This document shows, piece after piece, positions 1 through 9,320 of a stretch of DNA of 64,000 nucleotides (the stretch's first letter is position 1; each line of letters begins with the position of its first letter). The notes under the pieces were generated by a model, which saw nothing but the letters and a program-made list of their open reading frames with translations, was not told the DNA's origin and did no database searches. A program made the position numbers and the translations under genes. Origin of the DNA: Ensifer adhaerens (GTDB lineage: Bacteria; Pseudomonadota; Alphaproteobacteria; Rhizobiales; Rhizobiaceae); the NCBI RefSeq assembly GCF_001270265.1, contig NZ_LGAP01000001.1, forward strand, positions 310,001 through 374,000. Reading direction: 5' to 3'.

Positions 1-863
1 ATTTTTGCCTGAGGATCGACCCGAAGCTGCTCAACCGGCGTGTGTTCGAAAGCCTGATCGCCGCCGGCGCCTTCGATTGCTTCGGTTACGATCGGGCCGA
101 GCTGGTCGGCGGTCTCGATCGCATCCTGGGCTTTGCCCAGCGCGCGCAGGAAAACAAGACGAGCGGACAGAGCGATATGTTCGGCGCAGGGGCGGCCACC
201 GGACCGGAACGGATCGCGCTTCCCACCTACACGCCTTGGCTCGCCTCGGAAAAGCTGCATCGCGAATTCCAGGTTCTGGGCTTTTATCTCTCGGCCCATC
301 CGCTCGACACCTATAATCCTCTGCTTGCCAAGATGCGCGTCCAGACCTTCGGCGATTTTGCCGGTGCGGTGAAGAAGGGGGCAACGGCCGGACGGCTCGC
401 CGGCACCGTTACCTCCAAGCAGGAGCGCAAGACCCGGACCGGCAACAAGATGGGCATCATCGCCTTCTCGGATTCATCCGGCCAGTTCGAGGCCGTGCTG
501 TTCTCTGAAATGCTGCACCAGTACCGCGACCTGCTCGAGCCCGGTAAATCGCTGGTGATGACCGTACAGGCGGAGGAACGGCCGGAAGGCATCGGCCTTC
601 GCATCCAGACCCTGCGCTCGCTCGAGGAAGAATCGCTGCAGATGCAGAAGGCATTGCGCGTCTATGTGCGCGATTCAGGACCGCTGAAGTCCATCGCCGC
701 CCATTTGAACGCCAGGGGCGAGGGCCTCGTTTCCTTCATCGTCATCAAGGACAACGGGCAGCGCGAGATCGAGGTCGAACTCAGCGAGAAGTTTCGGATT
801 TCGCCGGAGATCGCAGCAGCACTTCGCTCGGCCCCGGGTGTGGTCGACGTCGAGCTCGTCTGA
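1..863 (+). CDS. dnaE: DNA polymerase III subunit alpha, C-terminal part (5' end outside window)
   Basis: The reading frame is open from the window edge (first full codon at base 3) to TGA at 861-863, giving the last 286 residues or so. It begins in the helix-hairpin-helix/tau-contact area, with a segment on a gene-product 'LIAAGAFDCFGYDRAELV' typical of PolIII alpha. It runs through the OB-fold near 'TGNKMGIIAFSDSSGQFE' to a C-terminal domain ending in 'VVDVELV'. This is the catalytic subunit of the chromosomal replicase. The polymerase and PHP domains lie outside the window. Identity is recognised from family sequence. The exact dnaE1 versus dnaE2 class is inferred: the tail with a complete OB-fold favours the replicative DnaE. 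Confidence 0.9.
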   Translation, partial: FCLRIDPKLLNRRVFESLIAAGAFDCFGYDRAELVGGLDRILGFAQRAQENKTSGQSDMFGAGAATGPERIALPTYTPWLASEKLHREFQVLGFYLSAHPLDTYNPLLAKMRVQTFGDFAGAVKKGATAGRLAGTVTSKQERKTRTGNKMGIIAFSDSSGQFEAVLFSEMLHQYRDLLEPGKSLVMTVQAEERPEGIGLRIQTLRSLEEESLQMQKALRVYVRDSGPLKSIAAHLNARGEGLVSFIVIKDNGQREIEVELSEKFRISPEIAAALRSAPGVVDVELV

Positions 864-967
864 CCGCGCTTACATGATTGCTTGAACAAACGTCGCTTCA
901 CGGACGGTACGGCACGTTAGCCGCGATCGCAGCATTGTTTTGCGTGTCGTATCGGTTAAGCGGGGCG

Positions 968-2206
968 TTAGCCCCGAGGTGATGCGCGGGTGACAGTGAT
1001 GAAATCGGTACCGTCGCCGGTTTCAAGGCCGCTTTCCATATCGGAAATAGACAGCGACGAGCCGTCGGCGAGCAGTTCGCCGATCCGTTTGCGGACATCA
1101 TCGGATACTGTCAGGCGACCAAGCGTTCGCTGCACGGCGTTGAAGGCGGACGGGTCGGCATCAATGGTGATGCCGAGGCGCTTTTTCGTCGCTGACGGCA
1201 GATGGTTTTCGAGCGAAACGCCGTACCATTTGCCATCGGTTTTTCCGCCGTCAGTCTCCTGAAATTGCAGGAAATGTGTGCCGAGCGCCTGCTCTGGGCT
1301 GTCGATTGTGATGCCTGCCTCGAAAATCGGCTTGAAACCCTGGCGAACGAGGATCACGCCATTTGGCGGAGTGTCACGCCCCGCCTTCTTGAAGATGGCT
1401 TCGGTCAGTTCCGGCGTCAGCTTGCCGTCGACGGGCGATCCCTCGGCGGTCTGGAACGCGCTGATGGCGGCGACTGTGTCCGGGCCGATGTGGCCGTCCG
1501 GCACGCCGGCGACATAGCCGAGCTCGTTCAGCGCCGACTGGACCGCACGCCTGATATCGCGCTCGCCGCGTCTGGTAATCAGCAAGCGGATCGGCTCGCG
1601 ATCTTCTGCAGCAATGGCTGACGTCGCGGTGGATGCCTCGGTCATCGCCACTTCGACCGGCATATTCTCGGCCTGGCTGATCGCCGGGCGCAGGGGCACA
1701 TCCGACAGCGGCGCAGGGTTTTCGCCTGGTGCCGGCTCGCGCTGAAAGAGCATGGCGCTTGACACCTCGGTGGGGCTGACCTGCCGGTCCGTAATCAGGA
1801 CATGCATGCCGCGCGACGTCATCTTGAACAGGCTGGCGGCAAACTTGCTCGGCAGGCGCACGCAGCCGTGCGAAGCGGGATAGGCCGGCACGTGATTGGA
1901 GCCATGCAGCGCGATGCCCGACCAGGTCAGCCGCTGCATGAAGGGCATCGGCGCGTTCGAATAAATGTTGGATTTGTGGTGACGGCGTTTCTCCAGGATC
2001 GAGAAGATGCCCGTCGGTGTCGAGTGGCCGGCCTTGCCGGTAGAGACCGCCGAGGTCGCGATCACAGCATCGCCATCATAGACGACGAGCGATTGCTGGT
2101 TCTTGGAAACGATGATCTGCAGCGGTGCGCCGCTTCCGGCAAAGCCGGCCGAAGGCGAAAACAAGAAGACGACGACGCTGGCCGTGAGAGCGAAACGCGA
2201 TACCAT
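968..2206 (-). CDS. L,D-transpeptidase (YkuD domain) with peptidoglycan-binding domain
   Basis: 412 residues. An N-terminal signal peptide is followed by a YkuD catalytic domain (about residues 28-150). It carries the diagnostic HG...SHGCVR signature: H101, H113, nucleophile C115 and R117. Residues about 215-275 form a peptidoglycan-binding-1-like repeat ('LNELGYVAGVPDGHIGPDTV'). The C-terminal 110 residues are not assigned. The family makes 3-3 cross-links in peptidoglycan or attaches proteins to it, in the periplasm. It stands alone between dnaE (convergent) and dinB (same strand, about 100 bp upstream). Confidence 0.88.
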   Translation of the reverse strand: MVSRFALTASVVVFLFSPSAGFAGSGAPLQIIVSKNQQSLVVYDGDAVIATSAVSTGKAGHSTPTGIFSILEKRRHHKSNIYSNAPMPFMQRLTWSGIALHGSNHVPAYPASHGCVRLPSKFAASLFKMTSRGMHVLITDRQVSPTEVSSAMLFQREPAPGENPAPLSDVPLRPAISQAENMPVEVAMTEASTATSAIAAEDREPIRLLITRRGERDIRRAVQSALNELGYVAGVPDGHIGPDTVAAISAFQTAEGSPVDGKLTPELTEAIFKKAGRDTPPNGVILVRQGFKPIFEAGITIDSPEQALGTHFLQFQETDGGKTDGKWYGVSLENHLPSATKKRLGITIDADPSAFNAVQRTLGRLTVSDDVRKRIGELLADGSSLSISDMESGLETGDGTDFITVTRASPRG

Positions 2207-2310
2207 ACACTCATCCCAACACGTAAACTGGCCGACGAGCTTAGGCTGTAATCTTTAAAGAATTCGTCCGGACCCGATGGGCGAAACGTCAAGGTGCCGC
2301 CGATAACGCA

Positions 2311-3603
2311 CTATTGATCGCGCTTGCGGCTGCCGAAGGTGTAGCCGGTTTCGACGCTTGCCTTGCCGAACTTGTCACGCAGCTTGTTGATGGCGTCTTC
2401 GGCGGCAGCGCGGCGGGTCGCGGCTGGGTCGACAAGATCCGGCGGGTCGGCGAGATCGGGGCTGGAAAGATCGCTGACGCCGATGCCGATCAGCCGGTAC
2501 TTCGTGCCGTCGACTTCCTTTTCGAGAAGCTGGAGTCCGGTGCGGAAGATGCGATCGGCGAGCCGGGTCGGGCTATCGAGACGGCGGTTGCGGGTCCTGA
2601 TCTTGAAGGCGGCAGTCTTTAGTTTGAGAACGCCGGTCTGGCCGGCGAGTTCGGGTTTGCGCAGGCGGTGCGCGACCTGTTCGCTCCGCCGGCGCAGATG
2701 TGTGACGAGATCGTCGTAGCGGGCGAGATCGTCGTTGAACGTCGTCTCGGACGACACGCTTTTCGCCTCGCCGTCAATCTCGACGGTCCTCTCATCAAGA
2801 CCACGCGACAGGCGGTAGAGCCTCTGGCCCATGGTGCCGTAGCGGCGCATCAGGTCGGCTTCCTCCATCGTCTGAAGCTGGCCGATCGTGCGAATGCCGT
2901 CGCGCTCCAGCGTGGCGGCGAACGCTTTACCGACACCCCAGATCAAGGTCACCGGTCGTTCTCTAAGGAATTCGAGCGCTTCGGCCTGGCCGATCACCGA
3001 GAAGCCGCGAGGCTTCTGCAGGTCCGATGCAACCTTGGCGAGGAACTTGCAGTAGGAAAGCCCGACGGAGACGGTGATGCCGATCTCCTGTTCGATGCGG
3101 CGGGCAAAGCGGGCGAGCGTGCGGGCAGGGGGATCGTGGTGCAGCCGCTGGGTGCCGTTCAGTTCCAGGAAAGCTTCGTCGATCGAGAGCGGCTGCACCA
3201 GCGGTGTCAACTCCTGCATCAGCGCGCGAACCTCGCGGCCGACGCGAACGTATTTTTCCATATCGGGCTTGATGACGACCGCTTGCGGGCAGGCTTCGAG
3301 CGCCTTGAACATCGGCATGGCCGAGCGCACGCCGTGGATGCGGGCGACGTAGCATGCTGTCGAAACGACGCCGCGCTTGCCGCCGCCGATAATCACCGGC
3401 TTGTCGGCAAGCTCCGGATTGTCCCGCTTCTCGACGGAAGCATAAAACGCGTCGCAATCGATATGGGCGAGGGTCAGATCGTAAAGCTCGGCATGACGCA
3501 GGAGACGCGGACTGCCGCAGCCAAGGCAGCGTCGCGCCGTCGCGGTCTGTTCCCTGAGGCAATCACGGCAGAAGCCTGGAGTTTGAGAACCACTGTCGAG
3601 CAT
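2311..3603 (-). CDS. dinB: DNA polymerase IV (Y-family) with N-terminal C4 zinc-ribbon-like extension
   Basis: 430 residues. Y-family catalytic motifs are clear: '[13 protein letters not shown]' near residue 48 and 'SIDEAFLEL' near 140, followed by little-finger sequence. It copies past damaged template bases. The first 40 residues are an extension with two CxxC pairs (C12/C15 and C26/C29) that look like a small zinc ribbon; the standard Pol IV would begin near '[12 protein letters not shown]'. The extension is in frame with an ATG at its head, so it is probably translated. No clamp-binding motif was confidently seen in the basic C-terminus. Confidence 0.93.
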   Translation of the reverse strand: MLDSGSQTPGFCRDCLREQTATARRCLGCGSPRLLRHAELYDLTLAHIDCDAFYASVEKRDNPELADKPVIIGGGKRGVVSTACYVARIHGVRSAMPMFKALEACPQAVVIKPDMEKYVRVGREVRALMQELTPLVQPLSIDEAFLELNGTQRLHHDPPARTLARFARRIEQEIGITVSVGLSYCKFLAKVASDLQKPRGFSVIGQAEALEFLRERPVTLIWGVGKAFAATLERDGIRTIGQLQTMEEADLMRRYGTMGQRLYRLSRGLDERTVEIDGEAKSVSSETTFNDDLARYDDLVTHLRRRSEQVAHRLRKPELAGQTGVLKLKTAAFKIRTRNRRLDSPTRLADRIFRTGLQLLEKEVDGTKYRLIGIGVSDLSSPDLADPPDLVDPAATRRAAAEDAINKLRDKFGKASVETGYTFGSRKRDQ

Positions 3604-3765
3604 ATCTGGAACAAATGTTGAACATCGCGACTTTACGCTCTACGCTGGCGAGTCTCAAGGGAGGCTGCGTTGGAAATTGCCTTGCACGTCAGATTGCCGA
3701 CGCCAAGCCGCAGGTCGGATTTTGAGCGACGTCGCGCGGATCTCGCCTCGTCGGATCGGACGGCG

Positions 3766-4407
3766 CTACCGTTGGAAATGCGCGCGAATGGCGCTGGCGG
3801 CATCGGTCCAGTCGGCGGCAATGTGAACACATCCATCCGGCGCAGGCGCGAGCGCGCGAAACTCGGCGTTCGCCATCAGGTTGATCAGCAGGCAGGACGG
3901 CGCGTGCGCCTGCACCGATTGCAGGTTGCGCGCGATGTCGTCGATGAAAACAACGGGAAGTGCCCGTCCGGCATGCAGGCGTTGAACGATTGGGCCTTTG
4001 GGGTCCTCGGAGGCGAGCAGCGGATAGGGAAGATCGAGCCGGTCGAGCAGAGCGCGACGCGCGGCCGCATGCCGCGGCGGCATGGCCGTCAGGAAGACGA
4101 TGTCTGCCAGAGCGGACAGTTCGTGAAGAGCCTCGACAACGCCGACAGCCGGCGTCTGCCAGCGATCCTGCGCGGCGTAGAAAGCATCGAGCATGTCTTT
4201 GACGTCGGCCTCGGTCGCCGGCTGTTCCGTCGCGCGATGGATGATGTTGCCGGTCAGCCGGAACGAGCGCGGCAGGAGGACATGGTCGCGGCTTTCGAGA
4301 AAGGCCCGGAAGGGATCCAGGAATTCGAGCACGACTTCGTCGATGTCGCTGACGATCAGCGGACGGTTGCTGAGGCGGATTTCATCGTTAAGGACAGTAT
4401 TGCTCAA
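3766..4407 (-). CDS. HAD-superfamily-like protein of unknown substrate
   Basis: 213 residues. It has three HAD-type motifs: 'IVSDIDEVV' near residue 18 (motif I aspartates), 'VFLTAMP' near 105 (motif II threonine) and 'VVFIDDIARNL' near 148 (motif IV acidic pair). These suggest a phosphohydrolase-type fold. No substrate can be named. Its ATG lies 2 bases after the stop of the DUF3572 gene upstream, so the two are very likely co-transcribed, divergently from divK. Confidence 0.75.
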   Translation of the reverse strand: MSNTVLNDEIRLSNRPLIVSDIDEVVLEFLDPFRAFLESRDHVLLPRSFRLTGNIIHRATEQPATEADVKDMLDAFYAAQDRWQTPAVGVVEALHELSALADIVFLTAMPPRHAAARRALLDRLDLPYPLLASEDPKGPIVQRLHAGRALPVVFIDDIARNLQSVQAHAPSCLLINLMANAEFRALAPAPDGCVHIAADWTDAASAIRAHFQR

Positions 4408-4409
4408 GT

Positions 4410-4682
4410 TCAGCTGTCCTGCAGGTCGGCGGCGCCGGAAAGCTTCTCGTGCGCGCGCACGACATCCCGGGGGGCCGTCCCCGTCGCCTCGCAGAAAGCG
4501 ATCAGCGTCGGTTCGTGGTCCATGAGAAAGGCGACGAGCCCGCCCATGAAGCCCGGCTCGCCGATCGCATTGCGCAGGGAGGACGGATCCGTCCCCGTCA
4601 GCGCCAGAAATCGGGACAGCAGGTCCGGCTCGCCGGCAAGCCAGGAAAGAATGTCGATGGCGATTTCGTCGGCGCTCTTCAA
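4410..4682 (-). CDS. DUF3572 family protein
   Basis: 90 residues. It begins 'MKSADEIAIDILSWLAG' and contains 'LLSRFLALTGTDPSSLR' and 'GFMGGLVAFLMDHEP', which is the pattern of the short DUF3572 family found next to divK in alphaproteobacteria. No catalytic motif is seen and the function is unknown. It is first of a two-gene leftward unit with the HAD-like protein, and its start faces divK across about 155 bases. Confidence 0.8.
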   Translation of the reverse strand: MKSADEIAIDILSWLAGEPDLLSRFLALTGTDPSSLRNAIGEPGFMGGLVAFLMDHEPTLIAFCEATGTAPRDVVRAHEKLSGAADLQDS

Positions 4683-4838
4683 TGTCTTGGCCTCCTACTG
4701 TTTTTACGCCCGGAATTACCTATTTTTCAACCAAATAGGATTATCGTTGAACTCGAGGAAATGGGTCGAGTCGTTGGCTTTGCAACTTAGATGTCTTGAG
4801 AAGACTTGCAAGAAGACGACGGACAGCAAGGGATCGAC

Positions 4839-5210
4839 ATGCCCAAACAGGTAATGATTGTTGAGGATAACGAGCTGAACATGAAGCTCTTCCGAGACCT
4901 GATTGAGGCTTCCGGCTACGCAACGATCCAGACGCGCAACGGTATGGAGGCGCTCGAATTGGCGCGCAAGTATCGTCCCGATCTGATTTTGATGGACATT
5001 CAGCTGCCGGAGGTTTCCGGGCTCGAGGTCACGAAGTGGCTGAAGGAAGACGATGAATTGCACGTGATCCCGGTCATCGCGGTGACCGCTTTCGCGATGA
5101 AGGGCGACGAGGAACGTATCCGCCAGGGTGGATGCGAAGCCTATGTTTCAAAACCGATTTCTGTGCCAAAGTTCATTGAGACGATCAAAACCTACCTTGG
5201 CGATGCCTGA
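4839..5210 (+). CDS. divK: Single-domain response regulator DivK
   Basis: 123 residues, a lone receiver domain: acidic pair E9/D10, phospho-acceptor D53 in 'LILMDIQLP', and the conserved K in 'YVSKPIS'. In Caulobacter and rhizobia DivK relays cell-fate phosphorylation from PleC/DivJ to DivL-CckA and so controls CtrA. I chose the ATG at 4839 ('[11 protein letters not shown]') over the in-frame start at 4806 because it gives the usual family N-terminus. pleD follows 17 bases downstream, as in Caulobacter. Confidence 0.95.
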   Translation: MPKQVMIVEDNELNMKLFRDLIEASGYATIQTRNGMEALELARKYRPDLILMDIQLPEVSGLEVTKWLKEDDELHVIPVIAVTAFAMKGDEERIRQGGCEAYVSKPISVPKFIETIKTYLGDA

Positions 5211-5227
5211 ACGGCGGGAAAATTGAT

Positions 5228-6595
5228 ATGACTGCGCGCATTCTTGTTGTCGATGACGTGCCTGCCAACGTTAAGCTTCTCGAAGCGCGCCTGCTGGCCG
5301 AGTATTTCGATGTGCTGACTGCGGGCGATGGTCATACGGCCCTGTCGCTCTGTGAGACGACGCCGGTCGACCTGGTGTTGCTCGACATCATGATGCCCGG
5401 CATCGACGGCTTCGAGGTCTGCGAGCGGCTGAAGGCCAATCCCCGCACCGCACATATTCCGGTGGTCATGGTGACTGCACTTGACCAGCCTTCCGACCGG
5501 GTTCGTGGATTGAAGGCCGGCGCCGACGATTTCCTGACGAAGCCGGTCAACGATCTGCAGTTGATGTCGCGGGTGAAAAGCCTCGTGCGCCTGAAGAATG
5601 TCAGCGACGAGTTGCGGCTGCGTGCCCAGACGGCCCAGACCATCGGACTTCAGGAACTGGCCCGCCAGGATCGTCCGGACGAGCCGGGCAACATCCTTCT
5701 GGTCGATGGCCGCGGCTCCTCCCAGGAGCGGCTGCAGCGGACGCTCAAGCCGATTGCCGATGTCTCTGTTATCTCCGACCCGCAGGCGGCGCTGTTCGAA
5801 GCGGCCGAGAACAATTTCGATCTCGTCATCGTCAACGCCAATTTCGACGACTACGATCCCTTGCGGCTTTGCTCGCAGCTGCGGTCGCTGGAGCGCACGC
5901 GCTTCATTCCGATCCTGCTGATTACCGAGCAGGGCAACGATGAGATGATCGTGCGTGCGCTCGACCTTGGCGTTACCGACTACATCATCCGGCCGGTTGA
6001 TCCCAATGAGCTTGTTGCCCGCTCGTTGACGCAGATCAGGCGTAAGCACTGCAACGACATGCTGAGGAAGAGCGTGCAGCAGACGATCGAGCTGGCGGTC
6101 ACAGATGGCCTCACAGGGCTGCACAATCGCCGCTACCTCGACAATCACCTGAAGCTGCTGATGGATCGCGCCGCAGCGCGCGGACGCCCGTTGTCGATCT
6201 GTATGACCGATATCGACCGGTTCAAACACGTTAACGACACCTACGGCCATGACGTCGGCGACGAGGTGCTGCGCGAGTTTGCCAGCCGCATCCGCTCGAC
6301 CGTGCGCGGTGCCGATCTTGCCTGCCGCTTCGGCGGCGAAGAGTTCGTCGTGGTCATGCCCGACACGCCGCCGGAGATGGCCGCCGCCGTTGCTGAACGG
6401 CTGCGCCACATCATCGAGAGTCAGCCGTTTTCCATACCGCATGCGGATGGCGCGCTGGTCATCACCGCGTCGATGGGCATTGCCGGCATGAAGCTGGAAG
6501 GCGACACGGCGGAAGCTCTGTTGAAGCGCGCAGATATGGCGCTCTATCAGGCGAAGAACGAAGGCCGCAACAGAGTGGTGGCGGCTGCGGCCTGA
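5228..6595 (+). CDS. pleD: Response regulator / diguanylate cyclase PleD
   Basis: 455 residues with the REC1-REC2-GGDEF layout of PleD. REC1 (about 1-120) has phospho-acceptor D53 in 'LVLLDIMMPG'. REC2 (about 150-275) is degenerate. The C-terminal GGDEF domain has an intact active site, GGEEF in 'CRFGGEEFVVVMP', and an upstream RxxD inhibitory I-site ('RGAD'). It makes cyclic di-GMP when phosphorylated and is feedback-inhibited by it. It sits directly after divK and is probably in the same transcript. Confidence 0.95.
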   Translation: MTARILVVDDVPANVKLLEARLLAEYFDVLTAGDGHTALSLCETTPVDLVLLDIMMPGIDGFEVCERLKANPRTAHIPVVMVTALDQPSDRVRGLKAGADDFLTKPVNDLQLMSRVKSLVRLKNVSDELRLRAQTAQTIGLQELARQDRPDEPGNILLVDGRGSSQERLQRTLKPIADVSVISDPQAALFEAAENNFDLVIVNANFDDYDPLRLCSQLRSLERTRFIPILLITEQGNDEMIVRALDLGVTDYIIRPVDPNELVARSLTQIRRKHCNDMLRKSVQQTIELAVTDGLTGLHNRRYLDNHLKLLMDRAAARGRPLSICMTDIDRFKHVNDTYGHDVGDEVLREFASRIRSTVRGADLACRFGGEEFVVVMPDTPPEMAAAVAERLRHIIESQPFSIPHADGALVITASMGIAGMKLEGDTAEALLKRADMALYQAKNEGRNRVVAAAA

Positions 6596-6835
6596 CGGGA
6601 GGATCTGGGCTACGTCATCCGCTGGCGGTTTGACGAAAATCCAGGCCCTCTCTTGCGACATGCCCTTAAAGTTGTATTCTTCGCCGCGTCGATGCTACCG
6701 AGGGGTTTGGTGGCCGCGATGGCCATGCGTTTCCATGTCCTAGGACGATACAGAATTAACCATGCGCCGAGCAACACCGCTTCGCGCATTAAGAATTCGT
6801 TGATTTTTTTCTATTTTCAGGTGATGCTGATAAAC

Positions 6836-7008
6836 ACGGGGAGATAGTCTCCACCAATTTCGGTTACCCCATGATGCTCAGGTCCGCCGCATCTCCTGGG
6901 TCGTGGGGTCGGTCGGTTGGCTTTTGACACCTGCGGAATCCTCGTGCCGCGGTTAGAAGCCAGCCGACCCCCATTCAAAGCGCTGTTCCGGAAGGGGCGG
7001 CGCTTTTT
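6836..7008 (+). ncRNA. Candidate structured small RNA of unknown family
   Basis: No ORF fits this stretch, but it can fold extensively. There is a short hairpin GGAGA/TCTCC near 6839-6851. A longer arm has GGGGTCGG...TTGGCTT (about 6904-6925) pairing with AAGCCAGCCGACCCC (about 6957-6971), with a small bulge. A strong terminator follows at 6977-7008. Structure then terminator is what a free-standing sRNA, or a structured 3' UTR of pleD, would show. It does not carry the SRP RNA, tmRNA or RNase P signatures I know. A rhizobial 'alpha-r' sRNA family is possible but not established here. The 5' end is a guess and no clear promoter was found. Confidence 0.4.
6977..7008 (+). terminator. Rho-independent terminator
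   Basis: A 13-bp stem (6977-6989 with 6994-7006, including G-U pairs) is closed by a GGAA tetraloop and followed by a run of T to 7008. The T-run is on the plus strand, so it ends rightward transcripts (the candidate sRNA or pleD read-through). Confidence 0.7.
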
Positions 7009-7104
7009 GATTCGTGCCTGTGCGCATGCACGGTCGCGGGAGGCATGAAAAGGGGGCGGGGCCGCCGAATTGGCTTCGGCCGCTTCATGGCGCATCAACG
7101 GAAA

Positions 7105-7133
7105 GGGGCGCCAAACCTTGCGGTTGGCGCCCC
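7105..7133 (-). terminator. Terminator of rpmG (leftward)
   Basis: A perfect 10-bp stem GGGGCGCCAA/TTGGCGCCCC (7105-7114 with 7124-7133) lies just after the rpmG stop. On the minus strand it is followed by a short T-rich tail. Confidence 0.6.
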
Positions 7134-7156
7134 CTGATCCCACGAAACGTCAGATC

Positions 7157-7324
7157 TTACTTGATCTTGGTTTCCTTGAATTCGACGTGCTTCTTGGCGA
7201 CCGGGTCATACTTGGTCTTGGTCATCTTGTCCGTCATCGTACGGCTGTTCTTGGTCGTGACGTAGAAGAAACCCGTGTCGGCTGTCGACAGCAACTTGAT
7301 CTTGATGGTGGTGGCTTTTGCCAT
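7157..7324 (-). CDS. rpmG: 50S ribosomal protein L33
   Basis: 55 residues starting '[20 protein letters not shown]' and ending '[14 protein letters not shown]', the standard short L33 of the large subunit. The ATG is at 7322-7324 on the reverse strand and TAA at 7157-7159. This form has no CxxC zinc motif, so it is the non-zinc (C-minus) type. It is monocistronic by position: a terminator follows and an MFS gene lies about 90 bases upstream. Confidence 0.93.
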   Translation of the reverse strand: MAKATTIKIKLLSTADTGFFYVTTKNSRTMTDKMTKTKYDPVAKKHVEFKETKIK

Positions 7325-7417
7325 GGTCGTCCTGCCTTTATGAAATTGAAAGCCGTGGACAACCGGTTGCGGGCCACGGGCAAGGTTGGCGCGAAACTAC
7401 AAATCGCGGCCGAAAAG

Positions 7418-8602
7418 TCAAGGCCGTTTTGGATTCAAAACGATCCTTACAACCGAAAGCGCGACGTAGAGACCGAAAAACCCGGCAATCGCCCAGGCAA
7501 AACCGTTGTTGCCAGCCACATCCATCGACGCACCGATGACCTGTGGTCCGGCAACGGTGCCGACCGCATAGGAGAAGACGAACGCGGCATTGGCAGCAGC
7601 TAGGTCGGCGCCTTGCAGTCGCGAGCCGAGATGGCTGAGGCCGACCGTATAGAGGCCGGAGACGCAGCCGCCCCAGAACAATAACACGACCGCCATCAGG
7701 AACCAGCTTTCCGCCAGCATCGGCAGACAGAGGGCTCCGATAAGGCCGATGACGGTCATGGCGGACAGCAATGTGCGCTTGTCCTTGACGCGGTCGGATA
7801 GCATGCCGAGCGGGATCTGGAAGATGAAGTTGCCGATGCCCATCACCGTAAGCAGCAGCGCCGCCTGTGATTCGGTGAACCCCGATCGTGTCCCGTAGAT
7901 CGGAAAGAGCGACAACCCGCCCGATTCGACCGCGCCGAAGATGAAGACCGCGGCCGTGGCGGTCGGGACCAGGAAGATATAGCGCATGAAATGGCGATCG
8001 GGCTTTTCGTCGATTACCGGGCTTTCGTCGCGCGCGATGAAGATCGGCACGGCGGCCAGCAGAATGACACCCGCGCCGACCACGAACGGCAGGACGCCCT
8101 CGCTGCCGAGGATGGAAAACAACAGCGGGCCGGTCAGGAAGCCCAGGGATAGAACGGTGCCATAGATGCCGAGCACGAAGCCGCGTCTCGCCGGTGGGGC
8201 GGTGGCGTTGATCCAGAACTCCGAAAGGATGAAGAGCACGGTTATGGCGCCGTGGAAGACGACACGCAGCGGAAACCAGAGCCAGAAGTTGGTGATGTAG
8301 TAGAAGCCGAAGGAACTGATCGCTGCCAGCAGGACGGCCCAGAGCATGGTCGGTGCAACGCCGTGACGATGGGCGAATTTGGTCGTGAAAGACGCCGCGA
8401 CCATGGAGGCAAGGCCGGCCATGGCCGAGTTGAGGCCGATCAGCGTCGACGAGATGCCGCGCTTTTCCATGATGATCGAAAGCAGCGGCAGGCCAAGGCC
8501 GATCGCGATGCCGACGGCGCTGATGGCGGAGACCGCCGCGATCAGCGATGGCCAGTGAATTTCCTCAACCGGTGCGGGGCACCCGGGCGTCGGCTGTGAC
8601 AT
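7418..8602 (-). CDS. MFS transporter
   Basis: 394 residues from the ATG at 8602; the in-frame start at 8644 would overlap the Nudix gene, and an AAGGA lies about 10 bases before 8602. About 12 hydrophobic segments are visible. The loop after helix 8 has 'QIPLGMLSDRVKDKR', the D-R-x-x-[KR] signature of the major facilitator superfamily. A related motif lies at 'SMVAASFTTKFAHRHG'. It is an inner-membrane secondary transporter with no assignable substrate. It follows the Nudix gene by 13 bases. Confidence 0.87.
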   Translation of the reverse strand: MSQPTPGCPAPVEEIHWPSLIAAVSAISAVGIAIGLGLPLLSIIMEKRGISSTLIGLNSAMAGLASMVAASFTTKFAHRHGVAPTMLWAVLLAAISSFGFYYITNFWLWFPLRVVFHGAITVLFILSEFWINATAPPARRGFVLGIYGTVLSLGFLTGPLLFSILGSEGVLPFVVGAGVILLAAVPIFIARDESPVIDEKPDRHFMRYIFLVPTATAAVFIFGAVESGGLSLFPIYGTRSGFTESQAALLLTVMGIGNFIFQIPLGMLSDRVKDKRTLLSAMTVIGLIGALCLPMLAESWFLMAVVLLFWGGCVSGLYTVGLSHLGSRLQGADLAAANAAFVFSYAVGTVAGPQVIGASMDVAGNNGFAWAIAGFFGLYVALSVVRIVLNPKRP

Positions 8603-8615
8603 GCGACTGTGGTCC

Positions 8616-9320
8616 TTAGAGAAGCGTGCGGATGAGCCGCCCACGGCGCGTGAAATAGAAAGGCACGGAGCGCTCGTAAGGGAGCGATGGGTCCGCGTTA
8701 AGGCCGCTTCTCAGATCCGAAAGGATGATGGCGGTTATCTCCGGTATCCGGAGCGAGGGGAGGTCGTTGACATCGATCCACTGCAAATCCTGGAGCTCCC
8801 GGCTTTCCAGAACCCGCGATGTATCGACTTCGGCTTCGTCCGCGAAGATCGCGAAGAAGCGCGTATCGAACCGCCTCGAGTGTCCCGGAGGAGTAATGGC
8901 CCGAGCCATATAGCGCAAGTTTGCGAGATCTGGAAGAAAGGGCAGCGGCGCTTCCGCCTCGGCGTGGGGCGTGCCCAGCGGAACGCCCGCTTCTTCATAG
9001 AGCTCCCTCAGTGCCGCCAGGGCCAGCGCCCTGGCGCGAGCATCGCTGACCGGCTGGCCCTCGACGATCTTCAGCGCCTGGAGAACGGCAGGGTTGAGGT
9101 CGCTGGAGAAGGCAAGGCGATGGTCCGTCGGATCTCGGCGCCCACCGGGAAAGACATAGAGATCGGGCATGAAGACATGTGCACTGCTGCGCCGGCCCAT
9201 CAGCACGCGCACGTGGCCGCCCGAACGGTCAAGCAGCATGACCGACGCTGCGTCACGCGGTCTTGCGCGCCCCAGGGGGGTGCCCGAGGCCCGGGCGACG
9301 CTCTCGCGCCCTGACATCAT
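8616..9320 (-). CDS. Nudix hydrolase (NUDT19-like arrangement)
   Basis: 234 residues. The Nudix box is split: 'VFPGGRRD' is separated by an insertion of about 35 residues from 'ALRELYEEAG' (REUXEEXG core). A long insertion between GG and the REXXEE helix is typical of the NUDT19-type CoA/acyl-CoA diphosphatase group. The substrate is therefore inferred and not certain. Its start overlaps the stop of the DUF983 gene by 4 bases, which implies translational coupling. Confidence 0.85.
   Translation of the reverse strand: MMSGRESVARASGTPLGRARPRDAASVMLLDRSGGHVRVLMGRRSSAHVFMPDLYVFPGGRRDPTDHRLAFSSDLNPAVLQALKIVEGQPVSDARARALALAALRELYEEAGVPLGTPHAEAEAPLPFLPDLANLRYMARAITPPGHSRRFDTRFFAIFADEAEVDTSRVLESRELQDLQWIDVNDLPSLRIPEITAIILSDLRSGLNADPSLPYERSVPFYFTRRGRLIRTLL

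Larger units (their letters stand above)
6596..7156. other. Gene-poor interval between pleD and rpmG
   Basis: No convincing protein-coding gene in 560 bases. The left part (6596-6835) has a T-rich stretch near 6801-6816 but nothing else I can name. The right part carries a structured, terminator-ended segment (6836-7008) and the rpmG terminator (7105-7133), listed separately. Confidence 0.7.

Noticed and set aside
5192-6661. A 489-codon minus-strand frame
   Set aside because: Antisense shadow of pleD; no family features.
6836-7008. 6S RNA
   Set aside because: A long bulged duplex is visible, but the location next to pleD/rpmG is not the usual 6S neighbourhood and I could not confirm the central bubble; left as an unnamed structured RNA.
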